Assembly: GCA_016192065.1 (NCBI GenBank)
Contig: JACPUX010000067.1
Location: 1-64,000, forward strand
Length of the DNA: 64,000 nucleotides
Direction: 5' to 3'
DNA from: Betaproteobacteria bacterium
GTDB lineage: Bacteria > Pseudomonadota > Gammaproteobacteria > Burkholderiales > Casimicrobiaceae
Every line of letters begins with the position of its first letter. Positions within the stretch are counted from its first letter, which is position 1. A model generated the notes under the pieces. It saw only the letters and a program-made list of their open reading frames with translations, was not told the origin of the DNA and did not search any database. The position numbers and the translations under genes are program-made. Shown here piece by piece: positions 1-8,174 of the stretch.

Positions 1-108
1 AAGGCCAAATTGAAACTCGCAGCCACCGAGCACATGCTCAAACTCGAACAGTCACCCGAGCGGGTCAAGAGCTTCTTCCAAGATCCGCGCGTCAAATATG
101 CCGCTTGA
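1..108 (+). CDS. C-terminal end of a gene that starts outside the window
   Basis: An open frame enters from the left edge and stops with TGA at 106-108, leaving 35 codons. The visible tail is charged and mostly helical (it ends ...QDPRVKYAA). No motif is recognisable in so short a piece, so no function is offered. Confidence 0.5.
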   Translation, partial: KAKLKLAATEHMLKLEQSPERVKSFFQDPRVKYAA

Positions 109-344
109 AACTTCAAACTTCATCTGGCCGGATCAATAGAATGAGACGGCCTTGTACCGCCGGGAGTTACCGTTGCAAGTTCAAGAGCAAGCCACCCCGG
201 CCTCCAATGATCTGCACAGGTGCTTTCGAGTGGGACGCGGTTCGGGGATGCGGTGCGTCGCGCCAGGGTTCATCGTTGGGACCGACCGCCGGCAGCAGCA
301 CCTTCAATGTCCTGTTGGTCGTGCTCACTTGAAAGGATAGCACT

Positions 345-674
345 GTGCACTTTCGTCTTCTCATCGTCTTGGCCGTCAGCGCCCTAGCAGCGTGCCAGAG
401 TACCGGGGTAATACCCATGGGCCAGGATTCCTACTACATCGGCAAGAAGGACGGCACGCCGGGCATCGGGGTGTCACTCAGCAACAAGGCGGAGGTTTAC
501 AAAGAGGCCAATGAATTCTGCACAAAGAAGGGACTCGAAGTTAGCGTCGTACGGGAGACTGTGATGTCATCGTTGCCTGGTCGACTGGGTTCGACCGAAG
601 TGCATTTCAAATGCGTCCCGCCCGGTGGTAGTGGGCAGGGGACGGGCAAGGCGGCCGGTGGGGCGAAAGAGTGA
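345..674 (+). CDS. Small putative lipoprotein, unknown function
   Basis: A 109-residue protein with a GTG start preceded by a good ribosome site (AAAGGA at 332-337). Residues 1-17 form a lipoprotein signal with lipobox LAAC, so Cys17 would be lipidated. The mature part is small, with one internal Cys pair (FCTKKG and HFKCVPP) and a Gly-rich tail. It stands alone between the unknown gene end and a purine-rich repeat. No family is recognised; the lipobox is seen directly, the membrane location is inferred. Confidence 0.6.
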   Translation: MHFRLLIVLAVSALAACQSTGVIPMGQDSYYIGKKDGTPGIGVSLSNKAEVYKEANEFCTKKGLEVSVVRETVMSSLPGRLGSTEVHFKCVPPGGSGQGTGKAAGGAKE

Positions 675-772
675 GGGGGTAAAAAGAGGGTCGGTTGAAA
701 AGGGGCGTGGAAAAGATGGAAAAGAGAGATGGAAAAGAGGGGAAAAGAGGGTCGGGAGTCGTAACCAGATAG
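672..772 (+). repeat. Purine-rich repeat ending in GGGTCGGGAGTCGTA (copy A)
   Basis: About 100 bases rich in GGAAAAG and GAAAAGAGGG units, ending in GGGTCGGGAGTCGTA at about 749-763. The same 15-base string, again after a run of GGAAAAAG units, occurs near 2757-2771 (copy B). Both copies sit beside broken toxin genes. They resemble the short intergenic repeats mobilised by IS200-like (RAYT) transposases, but no transposase gene is in the window, so that origin is inference. Confidence 0.5.
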
Positions 773-812
773 CCTCGCCCACCATGAAGAAAGCGGCAAC
801 GCCTCGCGGTCT

Positions 813-928
813 TCATGCTTCGATGGTCCAGTCCTCCATCTGCAAACCTGAGATGGGCGGCGGTGCTGGCTGGCGAGCTGCCGGACGCGGTCTTTTAGCG
901 TGTCGTCGATCTTCAGGGACGTTGCCAT
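813..928 (-). pseudogene. Fused remnant of an antitoxin-toxin (VapBC-like) pair
   Basis: Read on the minus strand, an ATG at 926-928 with a good ribosome site opens a frame MATSLKIDDTLKDRVRQLAS, the start of a ribbon-helix-helix antitoxin. After about 21 codons it is joined out of frame to the last 13 codons of a PIN toxin (ISGLQMEDWTIEA, stop at 813-815). The same toxin ending (ISGLQMEDWTI) occurs in the fragment at 2347-2718. Everything between antitoxin start and toxin end is gone, so this is an internal deletion scar. Confidence 0.65.
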
Positions 929-1265
929 AGCAGGCCTCTCTTGTGCTGGTATTGCTAGATGATAGTCAAAGCTGCCGAGGCCTGTACGTCAAACTATCCG
1001 CATTGCCCGCTCGCGAATGCGATGCACCCGAGTGAGTGAAGGTAGATAGCGCCAGAACATGAGGCCGAGCGCAGCGGCGACGCCGAGGATTGAGGCCCAT
1101 GGGCGCAGAAAGCGCGCCAGCACAAGAGTTTGCTCAAAATGCTAAGGGGGGACAACAAAACAACTCGGTTGCGGCCTACGCCATTCTGGCGTATCGTGAA
1201 CCACCACAACCCAAATCGGTAGTATCGCTATGGGACTGTTACTTCACTTTGTTGGCTGAGCCGCA
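929..1265. other. Gene-poor stretch with a possible small membrane-protein fragment
   Basis: No complete gene is supported here. On the minus strand a roughly 45-codon open frame ending at 989-991 reads as a hydrophobic segment followed by a basic tail (ILGVAAALGLMFWRYLPSL...), which could be the end of a lost membrane protein. It has no convincing ribosome site. The right end presumably carries the promoter of the HTH gene at 1266. Confidence 0.3.
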
Positions 1266-1622
1266 ATGACCCCGGATGAGAAGGAGTACTTCAAGGAGCT
1301 CGGTGCGCGCGTGGCGCAATTGCGTAAGGCCCACAACTTGACCCAAGTGCAACTCGGCGTGATGTTGGACATCTCGCAGCAAATGGTCGCCTCCTACGAA
1401 GTCGGCCGGCGTCGCATTCCGGTGTCGATGTTGCCCGCGCTCGCGCGTGCGCTCGCGGTGCCGGTCGATGCGCTGCTCGAACAAACGGCGAAAGCACGCA
1501 TCAAGCGCGGGCCTGCACCTCAACTCGCGCAGCACATCGAGCGCATCAGCCAGATACCCAAAACCAAGCAGCGCTTGGTGATCAAGATGTTGGATACCGT
1601 GCTCGCCCAGGTGGGCCACTAA
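1266..1622 (+). CDS. XRE-family helix-turn-helix regulator
   Basis: A 118-residue protein with a Cro/CI-type HTH at about residues 12-65 (LRKAHNLTQVQLGVMLDISQ... with SYEVGRRRIP after the recognition helix). The C-terminal half is short, helical and basic. It lies 12 bases before a putative antitoxin and its PIN toxin, so it may regulate that pair or be part of a three-gene module. A free-standing regulator is the alternative. Confidence 0.8.
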   Translation: MTPDEKEYFKELGARVAQLRKAHNLTQVQLGVMLDISQQMVASYEVGRRRIPVSMLPALARALAVPVDALLEQTAKARIKRGPAPQLAQHIERISQIPKTKQRLVIKMLDTVLAQVGH

Positions 1623-1634
1623 AGGGAAATTGCC

Positions 1635-1883
1635 ATGACCCGGCTGCAACTGACCTTGAATCTGCCCGATGAGCTGGCGCAGCGCGCGCAAAACGCCGGG
1701 CTGCTTACGCCAGAAGCGATCGAAACGATGCTGCGCGAGCAGCTAAAGAAGCATGCCGGCGAGAATCTTCGGGCAATGTGGGCACGTAGCCCAGGCGAGG
1801 AACTCACCCCGGAAATTGAGCAGGAAATTGTCGAGGAAGTGCGCGCCGTGCGCGCTGAGCGACGTAAGCGATCCTCCAGTTGA
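1635..1883 (+). CDS. Putative antitoxin partner of the PIN toxin
   Basis: An 82-residue acidic/basic helical protein with a ribosome site (AAGGGAAAT at 1622-1630). The N-terminus (RLQLTLNLPDELAQRAQNAGLL) looks like a beta strand followed by helices, as in ribbon-helix-helix antitoxins; the rest is a charged helix. Its TGA overlaps the TTG start of the PIN-domain gene by four bases, the usual antitoxin-toxin arrangement. The role rests mainly on this context. Confidence 0.6.
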   Translation: MTRLQLTLNLPDELAQRAQNAGLLTPEAIETMLREQLKKHAGENLRAMWARSPGEELTPEIEQEIVEEVRAVRAERRKRSSS

Positions 1884-2299
1884 GGCGACTTGTCCTCGAC
1901 ACCAATGTCGTGGTGGCCGGCCTCCTATGGCACGGCTCACCGCGAACGCTCATCGACCTGGCAATCGCCGAGCAGGTCGAACTCTACGCCAGCCCGGTCT
2001 TGCTCGACGAATTGGCGCACACGCTTGCTTATCCGAAACTCGCGCTGCGCCTGGCGCGTTATCAAACCAGCGCCGACGCCTTGACGGCGCACTACCGCGC
2101 GCTCGTGGTTCTGCTCTCGCCCACGCACACGCCACATGTGGTGGCTGCCGACCCCGACGACGATCACGTCATCGCCTGCGCACTCGCCGCACAAGCCCAT
2201 GCCATCGTCACCGGCGACGCGCATCTACTCCACCTCGCGACCGACCACGGCATACCGATCGTCAGCCCTGCCGCTGCTATCAACCTCGTCAGCAGCTAA
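1880..2299 (+). CDS. PIN-domain toxin, putative ribonuclease
   Basis: A 139-residue PIN protein of the family of PIN toxins paired with small antitoxins. The first acidic motif is LDTNVVVAGLLW near residues 6-17. Later acidic residues lie in LLDELAHTL and in AADPDDDHVIACAL, followed by AIVTGDAHLL. These are the expected metal-binding Asp/Glu positions of an RNase. The TTG start overlaps the upstream stop, implying translational coupling to the antitoxin. It looks intact, unlike the two toxin remnants flanking it. Confidence 0.8.
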   Translation: MRRLVLDTNVVVAGLLWHGSPRTLIDLAIAEQVELYASPVLLDELAHTLAYPKLALRLARYQTSADALTAHYRALVVLLSPTHTPHVVAADPDDDHVIACALAAQAHAIVTGDAHLLHLATDHGIPIVSPAAAINLVSS

Positions 2300-2346
2300 A
2301 GGGCGCGGCAAGAAGATATTCGAGCAAGGCGCCTTTGATTTCGTCT

Positions 2347-2718
2347 TCACACTCCGATGGTCCAGTCTTCCATCTGCAAACCCGAGATGCGCTGAAATTC
2401 GCGGGTATTGTGCGTCACCAGCGTGGCGCTTTCGGCCAGGGCGTGGCAGGCAATCCATAGGTCATTGGCGCCAATCGGAGTGCCGGACGCTCTCAGTCGG
2501 GTGAATTGTTCGGCATAGTGTCGGCAAATGGCCGGAGTGGTCGGGTACAGCACGGCGACTTGCCTTGCCAGGGCATCCAGGCGCTGGAGCACTTCGGTTT
2601 TGCGTGTGCTGCGCTCGGCGCCTTTCAGTAATTGCGCCCAGGTGATGAAGGACATGCATAGCCGGTCGGCCTCGGTCAGCGCATCCACGCGCTGCGCGAT
2701 GGCGGGTGGCGGATTCTT
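2347..2718 (-). pseudogene. VapC-type PIN toxin missing its N-terminus
   Basis: The minus strand encodes 123 residues of a VapC-like toxin: PPAIAQRVDAL, LCMSFITWAQLLKGAE, GTPIGANDLWIACHALA and LVTHNTREFQRISGLQMEDWT. The expected start, with the first catalytic Asp (DTN motif) and about 12-18 residues, is replaced at 2719 by purine-rich repeat copy B, with the frame open but no start codon. No antitoxin gene is next to it. It is probably inactive. Confidence 0.7.
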
Positions 2719-2784
2719 GGTCGGAAAAAGGGTCGTCGGAAAAAGCGGAAAAAGGGTCGGGAGTCGTACCCCGTTAGGCCAGCG
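2719..2784 (+). repeat. Purine-rich repeat ending in GGGTCGGGAGTCGTA (copy B)
   Basis: Repeats of GGAAAAAG and AAAAAGGGTCG lead into GGGTCGGGAGTCGTA at about 2757-2771, matching copy A near 749-763. Its left boundary coincides with the break in the VapC-like fragment, so insertion of, or recombination at, this element probably truncated the toxin. Between it and the next gene an open frame of 35 codons (2816-2923) contains no recognisable motif. Confidence 0.5.
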
Positions 2785-2926
2785 TCGAATGTGCCAAGGT
2801 AACTTGCAGAGTGGCATGACGGCCCTCGCGCAAGGATTGTTCCTCGCATACGGCAAAGGTATTGACATCAATCTCTGCCGGCCCGAAACTGTGCATGTGC
2901 TGACCATGGACATCGAGGAGTAAACA

Positions 2927-3202
2927 ATGGCAATTGCAACGGAGCGCATCCCGGTTCTGGTTACGGCAACCGAGAAAGGACGAATCGCCAAGATGGCGAA
3001 GGCGGCTGGTCTATCGATGGGCGAGTTTCTTCGCCGCGCTGCCGCTTCTTTCGAGCCGAACGACGACGACCGCATTCTTGAAGGGATGATCGATCAGATG
3101 AACAAGACCACGGTCCAGGCGAACGCGGCAATCGATAGGGCGCTCGCCTTGGTTGAAGAGTCGAACCAGCGCATCGAAAAGATGGAAAGAAAGGCTGCCT
3201 GA
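2927..3202 (+). CDS. Small RHH-like protein, possibly plasmid/mobilisation related
   Basis: A 91-residue protein with a strong ribosome site (GAGGAG at 2916-2921). The N-terminus (RIPVLVTATEKGRIAKMAKAAG, then SMGEFLRRAAA) resembles a ribbon-helix-helix DNA-binding fold as in MobC- or ParD-like proteins. The C-terminal half is a long amphipathic helix suited to oligomerisation. Its stop overlaps the next start (ATGA), so the two are co-translated. Exact role unknown. Confidence 0.6.
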   Translation: MAIATERIPVLVTATEKGRIAKMAKAAGLSMGEFLRRAAASFEPNDDDRILEGMIDQMNKTTVQANAAIDRALALVEESNQRIEKMERKAA

Positions 3203-3438
3203 TGGGTGTCACGGACAAACTTTGGGATGCCATTACCACGGTCATCAAGATGAACGACAAAGTGGAGCGCATGGCTGCCACCATCGTTACCCAACAACAG
3301 CGGATCGAGACCTTGACCGAACGCGTGATCCGGCTCGAAACGGCGTTAGAAATCGCGTTGGCCCAGTCGGGACGCTCTGGCAGCCGGGCCGTTATCGAAG
3401 CTCCGCCGAGAGTGGGTGTAGCGAAGAAAACCAAATAG
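3202..3438 (+). CDS. Small coiled-coil protein coupled to the upstream RHH-like gene
   Basis: A 78-residue protein starting at the ATG that overlaps the previous stop. Residues 8-53 form a probable coiled coil (IETLTERVIRLETALEIAL). The tail is Pro/Lys-rich (KKTK end). It is probably a partner of the 91-residue protein; no family is recognised. The 187 bases after it contain no gene. Confidence 0.55.
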   Translation: MGVTDKLWDAITTVIKMNDKVERMAATIVTQQQRIETLTERVIRLETALEIALAQSGRSGSRAVIEAPPRVGVAKKTK

Positions 3439-3625
3439 AGGGCGCAGGCGAGCCTAATCCGCGGCCCCTGCACACCTTTGCGAATCGACGGTAGCGCGAG
3501 CGCGGCGCCTGGGGCCGGGACCAACGGGGGGAAGCAAAAGGTGGACGTGCTCGAACACTAAGTGATCTGTGCCGACTTCGCCCAGAATACATGTCGCACG
3601 GTCGATAGCCCTACCGCCGCCCGCT

Positions 3626-4480
3626 CTAGCCCGACTTCTCCCGCCCTTCCATCACCTCGACCCGAAAAACGATCTTCCGTTTGGCGGTGAGGGTGCTGCC
3701 CTTTAGCACCGGATGCAGGAATTGCCCGCGATTTGCGGCCTCCACTTCGATGGTGAGCGCGGTCACGTCACCCGCGGCGGAGGCGGCGAGGTAGCTGGCG
3801 GGGACGACATAACGGCCCTCGCGCAAGGTTTGTTGGTCGGGGCCGATGCGGTGCCGCAGGGCATCGACCGCGTAGGGGCCGCCCGCTTCGATGGTTTGAT
3901 TGCCTTGTCCGTCGGAGAGGGTATGGGTTTTGTAAATCAAGAGGTCTGCTTGCTGGCGCAGGCCTTTCCAGGTGATGGCGAGATCACGGTGGCTTGCGTG
4001 ACGAACGGGCAGCTCGAAATGGGCGGGTGACAAAGGCGCAGGAGTGTGCAGGCGCGCGAAGGGCGAGGGCGTGCTTTGGTTGGTGCGCAGGGCGAGGGTG
4101 TAGTCGGTGTCCGCGGCGAGCGCCAAAGCGTTTGTCTCGCTCAAGCGGTAGTAGGGGTGCCGATCATAGTAATTGCCTTGGCTCACCCGATATTCGAGCG
4201 CTTGGCCATCGAGTTCGAAAGACACCTCGGGCGTTTCGGTTTCTCGACCCTTGGCATTGCGCAGAACGAGCTTCAGGCGGTTGCGCTCATAATGCGGCCG
4301 GGTTTCGCTCAATTGCTCTAGTTCGACTTCCGCTTGCCATTGGGCGCCGACATCGTCCTTGGTGGTTGCGCCGGTTTCATCGTGATGCTCTTTGGTGCGT
4401 GAGCCCTGCCAAACCCAGGCCATGGCGATGGCCGCCAGCAGTGCGGCGACGGCGAGAACAAAACTCATGCTTCGGCTCAT
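3626..4480 (-). CDS. Membrane-anchored protein of unknown function
   Basis: A 284-residue protein. Residues 5-24 form a single hydrophobic N-terminal anchor or signal (FVLAVAALLAAIAMAWVW). The rest is polar and beta-rich, with no Cys pairs and no recognisable catalytic motif, so it is probably a periplasmic domain. Start ATG at 4478-4480; a second ATG at 4465-4467 is possible. It lies 8 bases after a small membrane protein on the same strand, so the two are probably co-transcribed. Confidence 0.6.
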   Translation of the reverse strand: MSRSMSFVLAVAALLAAIAMAWVWQGSRTKEHHDETGATTKDDVGAQWQAEVELEQLSETRPHYERNRLKLVLRNAKGRETETPEVSFELDGQALEYRVSQGNYYDRHPYYRLSETNALALAADTDYTLALRTNQSTPSPFARLHTPAPLSPAHFELPVRHASHRDLAITWKGLRQQADLLIYKTHTLSDGQGNQTIEAGGPYAVDALRHRIGPDQQTLREGRYVVPASYLAASAAGDVTALTIEVEAANRGQFLHPVLKGSTLTAKRKIVFRVEVMEGREKSG

Positions 4481-4488
4481 CCTGAAAA

Positions 4489-4845
4489 TCAGGGTGCGGG
4501 GCCGCTGGCCTGCTGCCAGACCACTTGCCAATACCACAGCCCCCACAGACCGCTGTACAGCAGGCCCAGGAAGCCGACGAAGGCCGACTCGCGCAAGACC
4601 CAAACGCTGCCCGCGGCCAGGATCAAAACCGTGACGGCGGCCGCGTGGCGCAGTGCGCGCGGTTCGGGCCATATGAGCGCGGCAAGGAACAGTCCGGCAG
4701 CCAGCAGCGGGAGCACGGCCATCCATGGGCCGTTCTCGGAAGCACCGAAGGAGCGCCGGAATCCGTCCGCGAGGGTCAGCAAGGCGAGAAACCCGACCGC
4801 CGTCAAGGCGGTGGCGATCACCAGAAACCAGCGCAAGGCATTCAT
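4489..4845 (-). CDS. Small four-helix membrane protein, unknown function
   Basis: A 118-residue hydrophobic protein with about four membrane segments (about residues 5-27, 40-58, 65-83 and 88-108) and few charged residues. It sits just upstream of the membrane-anchored 284-residue protein and is probably co-transcribed with it. No family assigned. Confidence 0.55.
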   Translation of the reverse strand: MNALRWFLVIATALTAVGFLALLTLADGFRRSFGASENGPWMAVLPLLAAGLFLAALIWPEPRALRHAAAVTVLILAAGSVWVLRESAFVGFLGLLYSGLWGLWYWQVVWQQASGPAP

Positions 4846-5544
4846 CCGCGTGAGCCTTGCGGTTGACCACGGCGCGCCGCAGATTCTTTCGGTCTCACTT
4901 TATCCTCCCTGATCTAAGCCTCGGTGGTTTGGAACGGATCGCACGCTCCCGCAGGTGAGCCGCGTGGCGAGAATGTTCGCCCCGCGGGGGGTGTTGCCTT
5001 AAGAGGCGGACGGCCGCCCGCGTCCTGCCGGTAAAGGCCGCTTGATTATCCCCGAGCGTCGAGTGGGCTACAAGCCGCAAGGGGTGCCAGCCTGACGGGA
5101 GCGCGATATGGCCAGCCACGAGTGGATTGCCCGCGGTTTTCTGTTCACCGGACTTTTTGCGCAGGCCCGACGGTCGCGCCACCATGGCTCAACCCCTTCC
5201 CCCTCGATGGGGGAAGGCGGGGATGGGGGTGATGCAGGACTGAACCCATGCTGCCACCCCCACCCCCCATCCCAGGGGGAGGGGGTACGAGGCGCACTGA
5301 AACACCTCTTCTCACCCACAGAAGAGCCACCAGCCCCCGTTTTTCTGCATCCAGCAAGCGGCAAGACCGTAACGGCCCGCGCGTCAACGCCCGGCCAAGC
5401 TTGCAAGCGCCCAGCGTGGCTGCGGTTGCCTGCGGCCACGGCGCATGACAAAATTTCATGTTTTCCGGCGTTGCGGCAGCGAATTGCCCCGGTTTTCGGG
5501 GCAGGGCGAGGCGTCGCCGGCCCTGCCAGCTTTGGGAACTGAAC
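4846..5544. other. Long intergenic stretch upstream of alaS
   Basis: Roughly 700 bases between divergent genes. It holds a GC-rich palindromic element (about 5193-5290) and presumably the promoters of the membrane protein (minus) and alaS (plus). An open frame from an ATG at 5108 runs through the palindrome and has no family features. No clear -35/-10 pair, riboswitch or T-box was recognised. Confidence 0.4.
5193..5290. repeat. GC-rich imperfect palindrome of two hairpins
   Basis: The left part has a perfect 8-bp stem (CTTCCCCC 5196-5203, loop TCGAT, GGGGGAAG 5209-5216) followed by GCGGGGATGGGGGTG. The right part (about 5253-5286) carries the inverse pattern, CACCCCCACCCCCCATCCC then AGGGGGAGGGGG. 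The whole forms a large imperfect palindrome like interspersed intergenic repeats of proteobacteria. A related shorter version lies near 27863-27895. Confidence 0.6.
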
Positions 5545-8166
5545 ATGAACGTCTCCGACATCCGCGAAAAATTCCTTGCCTACTTTGCCTCGCATGGCCA
5601 TATGCGCGTGGCTTCCAGCCCGCTGGTGCCGGCCAACGACCCGACGCTGCTGTTCACCAATTCCGGGATGGTGCAATTCAAGGATGTTTTCCTCGGACGC
5701 GAGCAAAGGCCCTACAAGCGCGCCACCACGGCGCAGCGCTGCGTGCGGGCCGGGGGCAAACACAACGATTTGGAAAACGTGGGCTACACCGCGCGGCACC
5801 ATACGTTTTTTGAGATGCTGGGCAATTTCAGCTTCGGTGACTATTTCAAGCGCGACGCCATTCACTTCGCCTGGGAGCTGTTGACCAAGGTCTACGGCCT
5901 GCCCGCGGAGAAGTTGTGGACCACGGTTTACATCGACGACGACGAAGCCTTCGACATCTGGACCAAAGAAATCGGTGTGCCGCCCGAGCGCTGCGTGCGC
6001 ATCGGCGACAACAAGGGCGCCAAATACGCCAGCGACAATTTCTGGCAAATGGCCGACACCGGCCCTTGCGGGCCCTGTTCGGAAATCTTCTTCGATCACG
6101 GCCCCGAAGTGGCGGGCGGCCCGCCCGGTTCGCCGGACGCCGATGGCGATCGCTACATCGAAGTATGGAACCTGGTGTTCATGCAATTCGATCGCAATGA
6201 GCAGGGTGTGCTGTCGCCGCTGCCCAAACCTTGCGTAGACACGGGCATGGGCCTGGAGCGTTTGGCGGCCATTTTGCAAGGCGTGCATTCGAATTACGAA
6301 ATCGATCTTTTTCAAGCCTTGATTCGCGCCGCGGCCAAAGTCACGGGCGCCGCCGATCTGGAAAACCCCTCGCTGCGGGTGATCGCCGATCACATTCGCG
6401 CTTGCGCCTTTCTCATCGTCGATGGGGTGATTCCCGGCAACGAAGGCCGGGGCTACGTTCTGCGGCGCATCACGCGGCGCGCCATACGCCACGGCTACAA
6501 GCTCGGGCAGAACCAGCCTTTCTTCCACCTGCTGGTCGATGAATTGGCGCGCCAGATGGGCGCGGCCTACCCCGAGCTCACGGAAAATGCGGTGCGGGTG
6601 ACGCAAGTTCTGAAGCAGGAAGAAGAGCGCTTCGCGGAGACCTTGGAACACGGCATGAAAGTGCTGGAGGCAGCCCTGGCCAAAGGCGGCAAGGTGCTCG
6701 ATGGCGAAACCGCCTTCCAGCTTTATGACACCTTCGGCTTTCCGCTGGACCTCACCGCGGACGTGTGCCGCGAGCGCGGCCTCACCGTCGACGAAGCGGG
6801 TTATGAGGCCGCCATGAATGCCCAGCGCGAGCGCGCGCGCGCGGCCAGCAGTTTCAAGATGGGCGGCAGCGTGGAATACAGCGGGGTGAAAACGCGCTTC
6901 GTCGGTTATGATTCGCTTTCTGAAGAAGCGCGTATCGTCGCGTTGTATCACCAAGGCGCGGCGGTCGAAGCATTGGCCGCCGGCCAAGCCGGCATCGTGG
7001 TGCTCGACCGCACGCCTTTCTACGCCGAGTCTGGTGGTCAGGTGGGCGACCGCGGCGAGCTGTCCAAAGGCGGGGTGTGCTTGTCTTTGTTTGCGGTGAG
7101 CGACACCCAGAAAATCCAGGCCGAGGTGTTTGGTCATCACGGCGAAGTGAAAACCGGTGAATTTCGCGTCGGCGACACCGTGGCCGCCCAAGTGGATCAT
7201 GCCGCGCGGGCACGTTCGCAATGGAACCATTCGGCCACGCACCTGATGCACGCCGCGCTGCGCCATGTCTTGGGCAAACATGTGCAGCAGAAAGGATCGC
7301 TGGTCGATCCGCAACGCACGCGCTTTGATTTCTCGCATCCGCAAGCGATGAGCGCGGCGGAGTTGCGCGAAGTCGAACGCCGGGTCAATGCCGCCATACG
7401 CGCCAATGCGCCGGTCGCGGCCCAGGTCATGAAATACGACGAGGCCATTGCCACCGGGGCCATGGCACTCTTCGGCGAAAAATACGGCGACGAAGTGCGC
7501 GTGGTAGGCATGGGCGAACACTCCACTGAATTGTGCGGCGGCACGCACGTCGCGCGCACCGGCGACATCGGGTTTTTCAAGATCGTGGCCGAAGGCGGTG
7601 TCGCGGCCGGCATTCGGCGCGTGGAAGCGGTCACCGCCGAGGGTGCGCTGGAGTTCGCGCAAAGCCTTGAAAACCAAATCCAGGCGGTGGCCGGCGCCTT
7701 GAAAGCGCCCGCGGCCGAAGTGACACAGAAGCTCGCGCAAATCACTGAACACGTGAAGACCTTGGAGAAGGAGCTGGCGCGCCTCAAGGGCAAGCTCGCC
7801 GCCAGCCAGGGTGATGATTTGGCGCAAGCGGCCCAGTCGATCAAAGGTGCGCAAGTGCTGGCCGCGCAGCTCGAGGGTGCCGATGCCAAAACCCTGCGCG
7901 AGACTCTCGATCAATTGAAGAACAAATTGAAAAGCGCCGCCATCGTGCTGGCGTCTAGCGAAGGCGGCAAAGTGACCCTGATCGCCGGCGTTACCCAAGA
8001 CCTCACGAGCAAAGTCAAGGCAGGGGAACTGGTGGGCTTTGTCGCCGCGCAGGTGGGCGGCAAGGGCGGCGGACGGCCGGACATGGCGCAGGGCGGTGGC
8101 ACCGATGTCGGCGCGTTGCCGCAGGCCCTGGCGGGGGTGGCCGGTTGGGTGGGCGAGCGGCTTTGA
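5545..8166 (+). CDS. alaS: Alanyl-tRNA synthetase
   Basis: An 873-residue class II synthetase that charges tRNA-Ala, of usual length. Seen: the N-terminal catalytic core with [15 protein letters not shown] and [16 protein letters not shown], then [20 protein letters not shown]. The editing domain has the zinc-type HxxxH (HSATH near 7230) and CGGTH near 7540. The C-terminal DHHA1/oligomerisation region is Gly-rich. Start ATG at 5545 ([10 protein letters not shown]) is chosen because it matches the family N-terminus; an upstream extension is GC-rich and unlike the family. The DUF3422 gene follows almost immediately. Confidence 0.97.
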   Translation: MNVSDIREKFLAYFASHGHMRVASSPLVPANDPTLLFTNSGMVQFKDVFLGREQRPYKRATTAQRCVRAGGKHNDLENVGYTARHHTFFEMLGNFSFGDYFKRDAIHFAWELLTKVYGLPAEKLWTTVYIDDDEAFDIWTKEIGVPPERCVRIGDNKGAKYASDNFWQMADTGPCGPCSEIFFDHGPEVAGGPPGSPDADGDRYIEVWNLVFMQFDRNEQGVLSPLPKPCVDTGMGLERLAAILQGVHSNYEIDLFQALIRAAAKVTGAADLENPSLRVIADHIRACAFLIVDGVIPGNEGRGYVLRRITRRAIRHGYKLGQNQPFFHLLVDELARQMGAAYPELTENAVRVTQVLKQEEERFAETLEHGMKVLEAALAKGGKVLDGETAFQLYDTFGFPLDLTADVCRERGLTVDEAGYEAAMNAQRERARAASSFKMGGSVEYSGVKTRFVGYDSLSEEARIVALYHQGAAVEALAAGQAGIVVLDRTPFYAESGGQVGDRGELSKGGVCLSLFAVSDTQKIQAEVFGHHGEVKTGEFRVGDTVAAQVDHAARARSQWNHSATHLMHAALRHVLGKHVQQKGSLVDPQRTRFDFSHPQAMSAAELREVERRVNAAIRANAPVAAQVMKYDEAIATGAMALFGEKYGDEVRVVGMGEHSTELCGGTHVARTGDIGFFKIVAEGGVAAGIRRVEAVTAEGALEFAQSLENQIQAVAGALKAPAAEVTQKLAQITEHVKTLEKELARLKGKLAASQGDDLAQAAQSIKGAQVLAAQLEGADAKTLRETLDQLKNKLKSAAIVLASSEGGKVTLIAGVTQDLTSKVKAGELVGFVAAQVGGKGGGRPDMAQGGGTDVGALPQALAGVAGWVGERL

Positions 8167-8174
8167 GTTCGCGT

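Noticed and set aside
1-3600. A complete defence island at the left end
   Set aside because: Only one intact toxin-antitoxin group and remnants are visible; no restriction, CRISPR or other recognisable effector genes.
5108-5542. Plus-strand open frame upstream of alaS
   Set aside because: It runs through the GC-rich palindrome and shows no family features; the repeat explains its composition.
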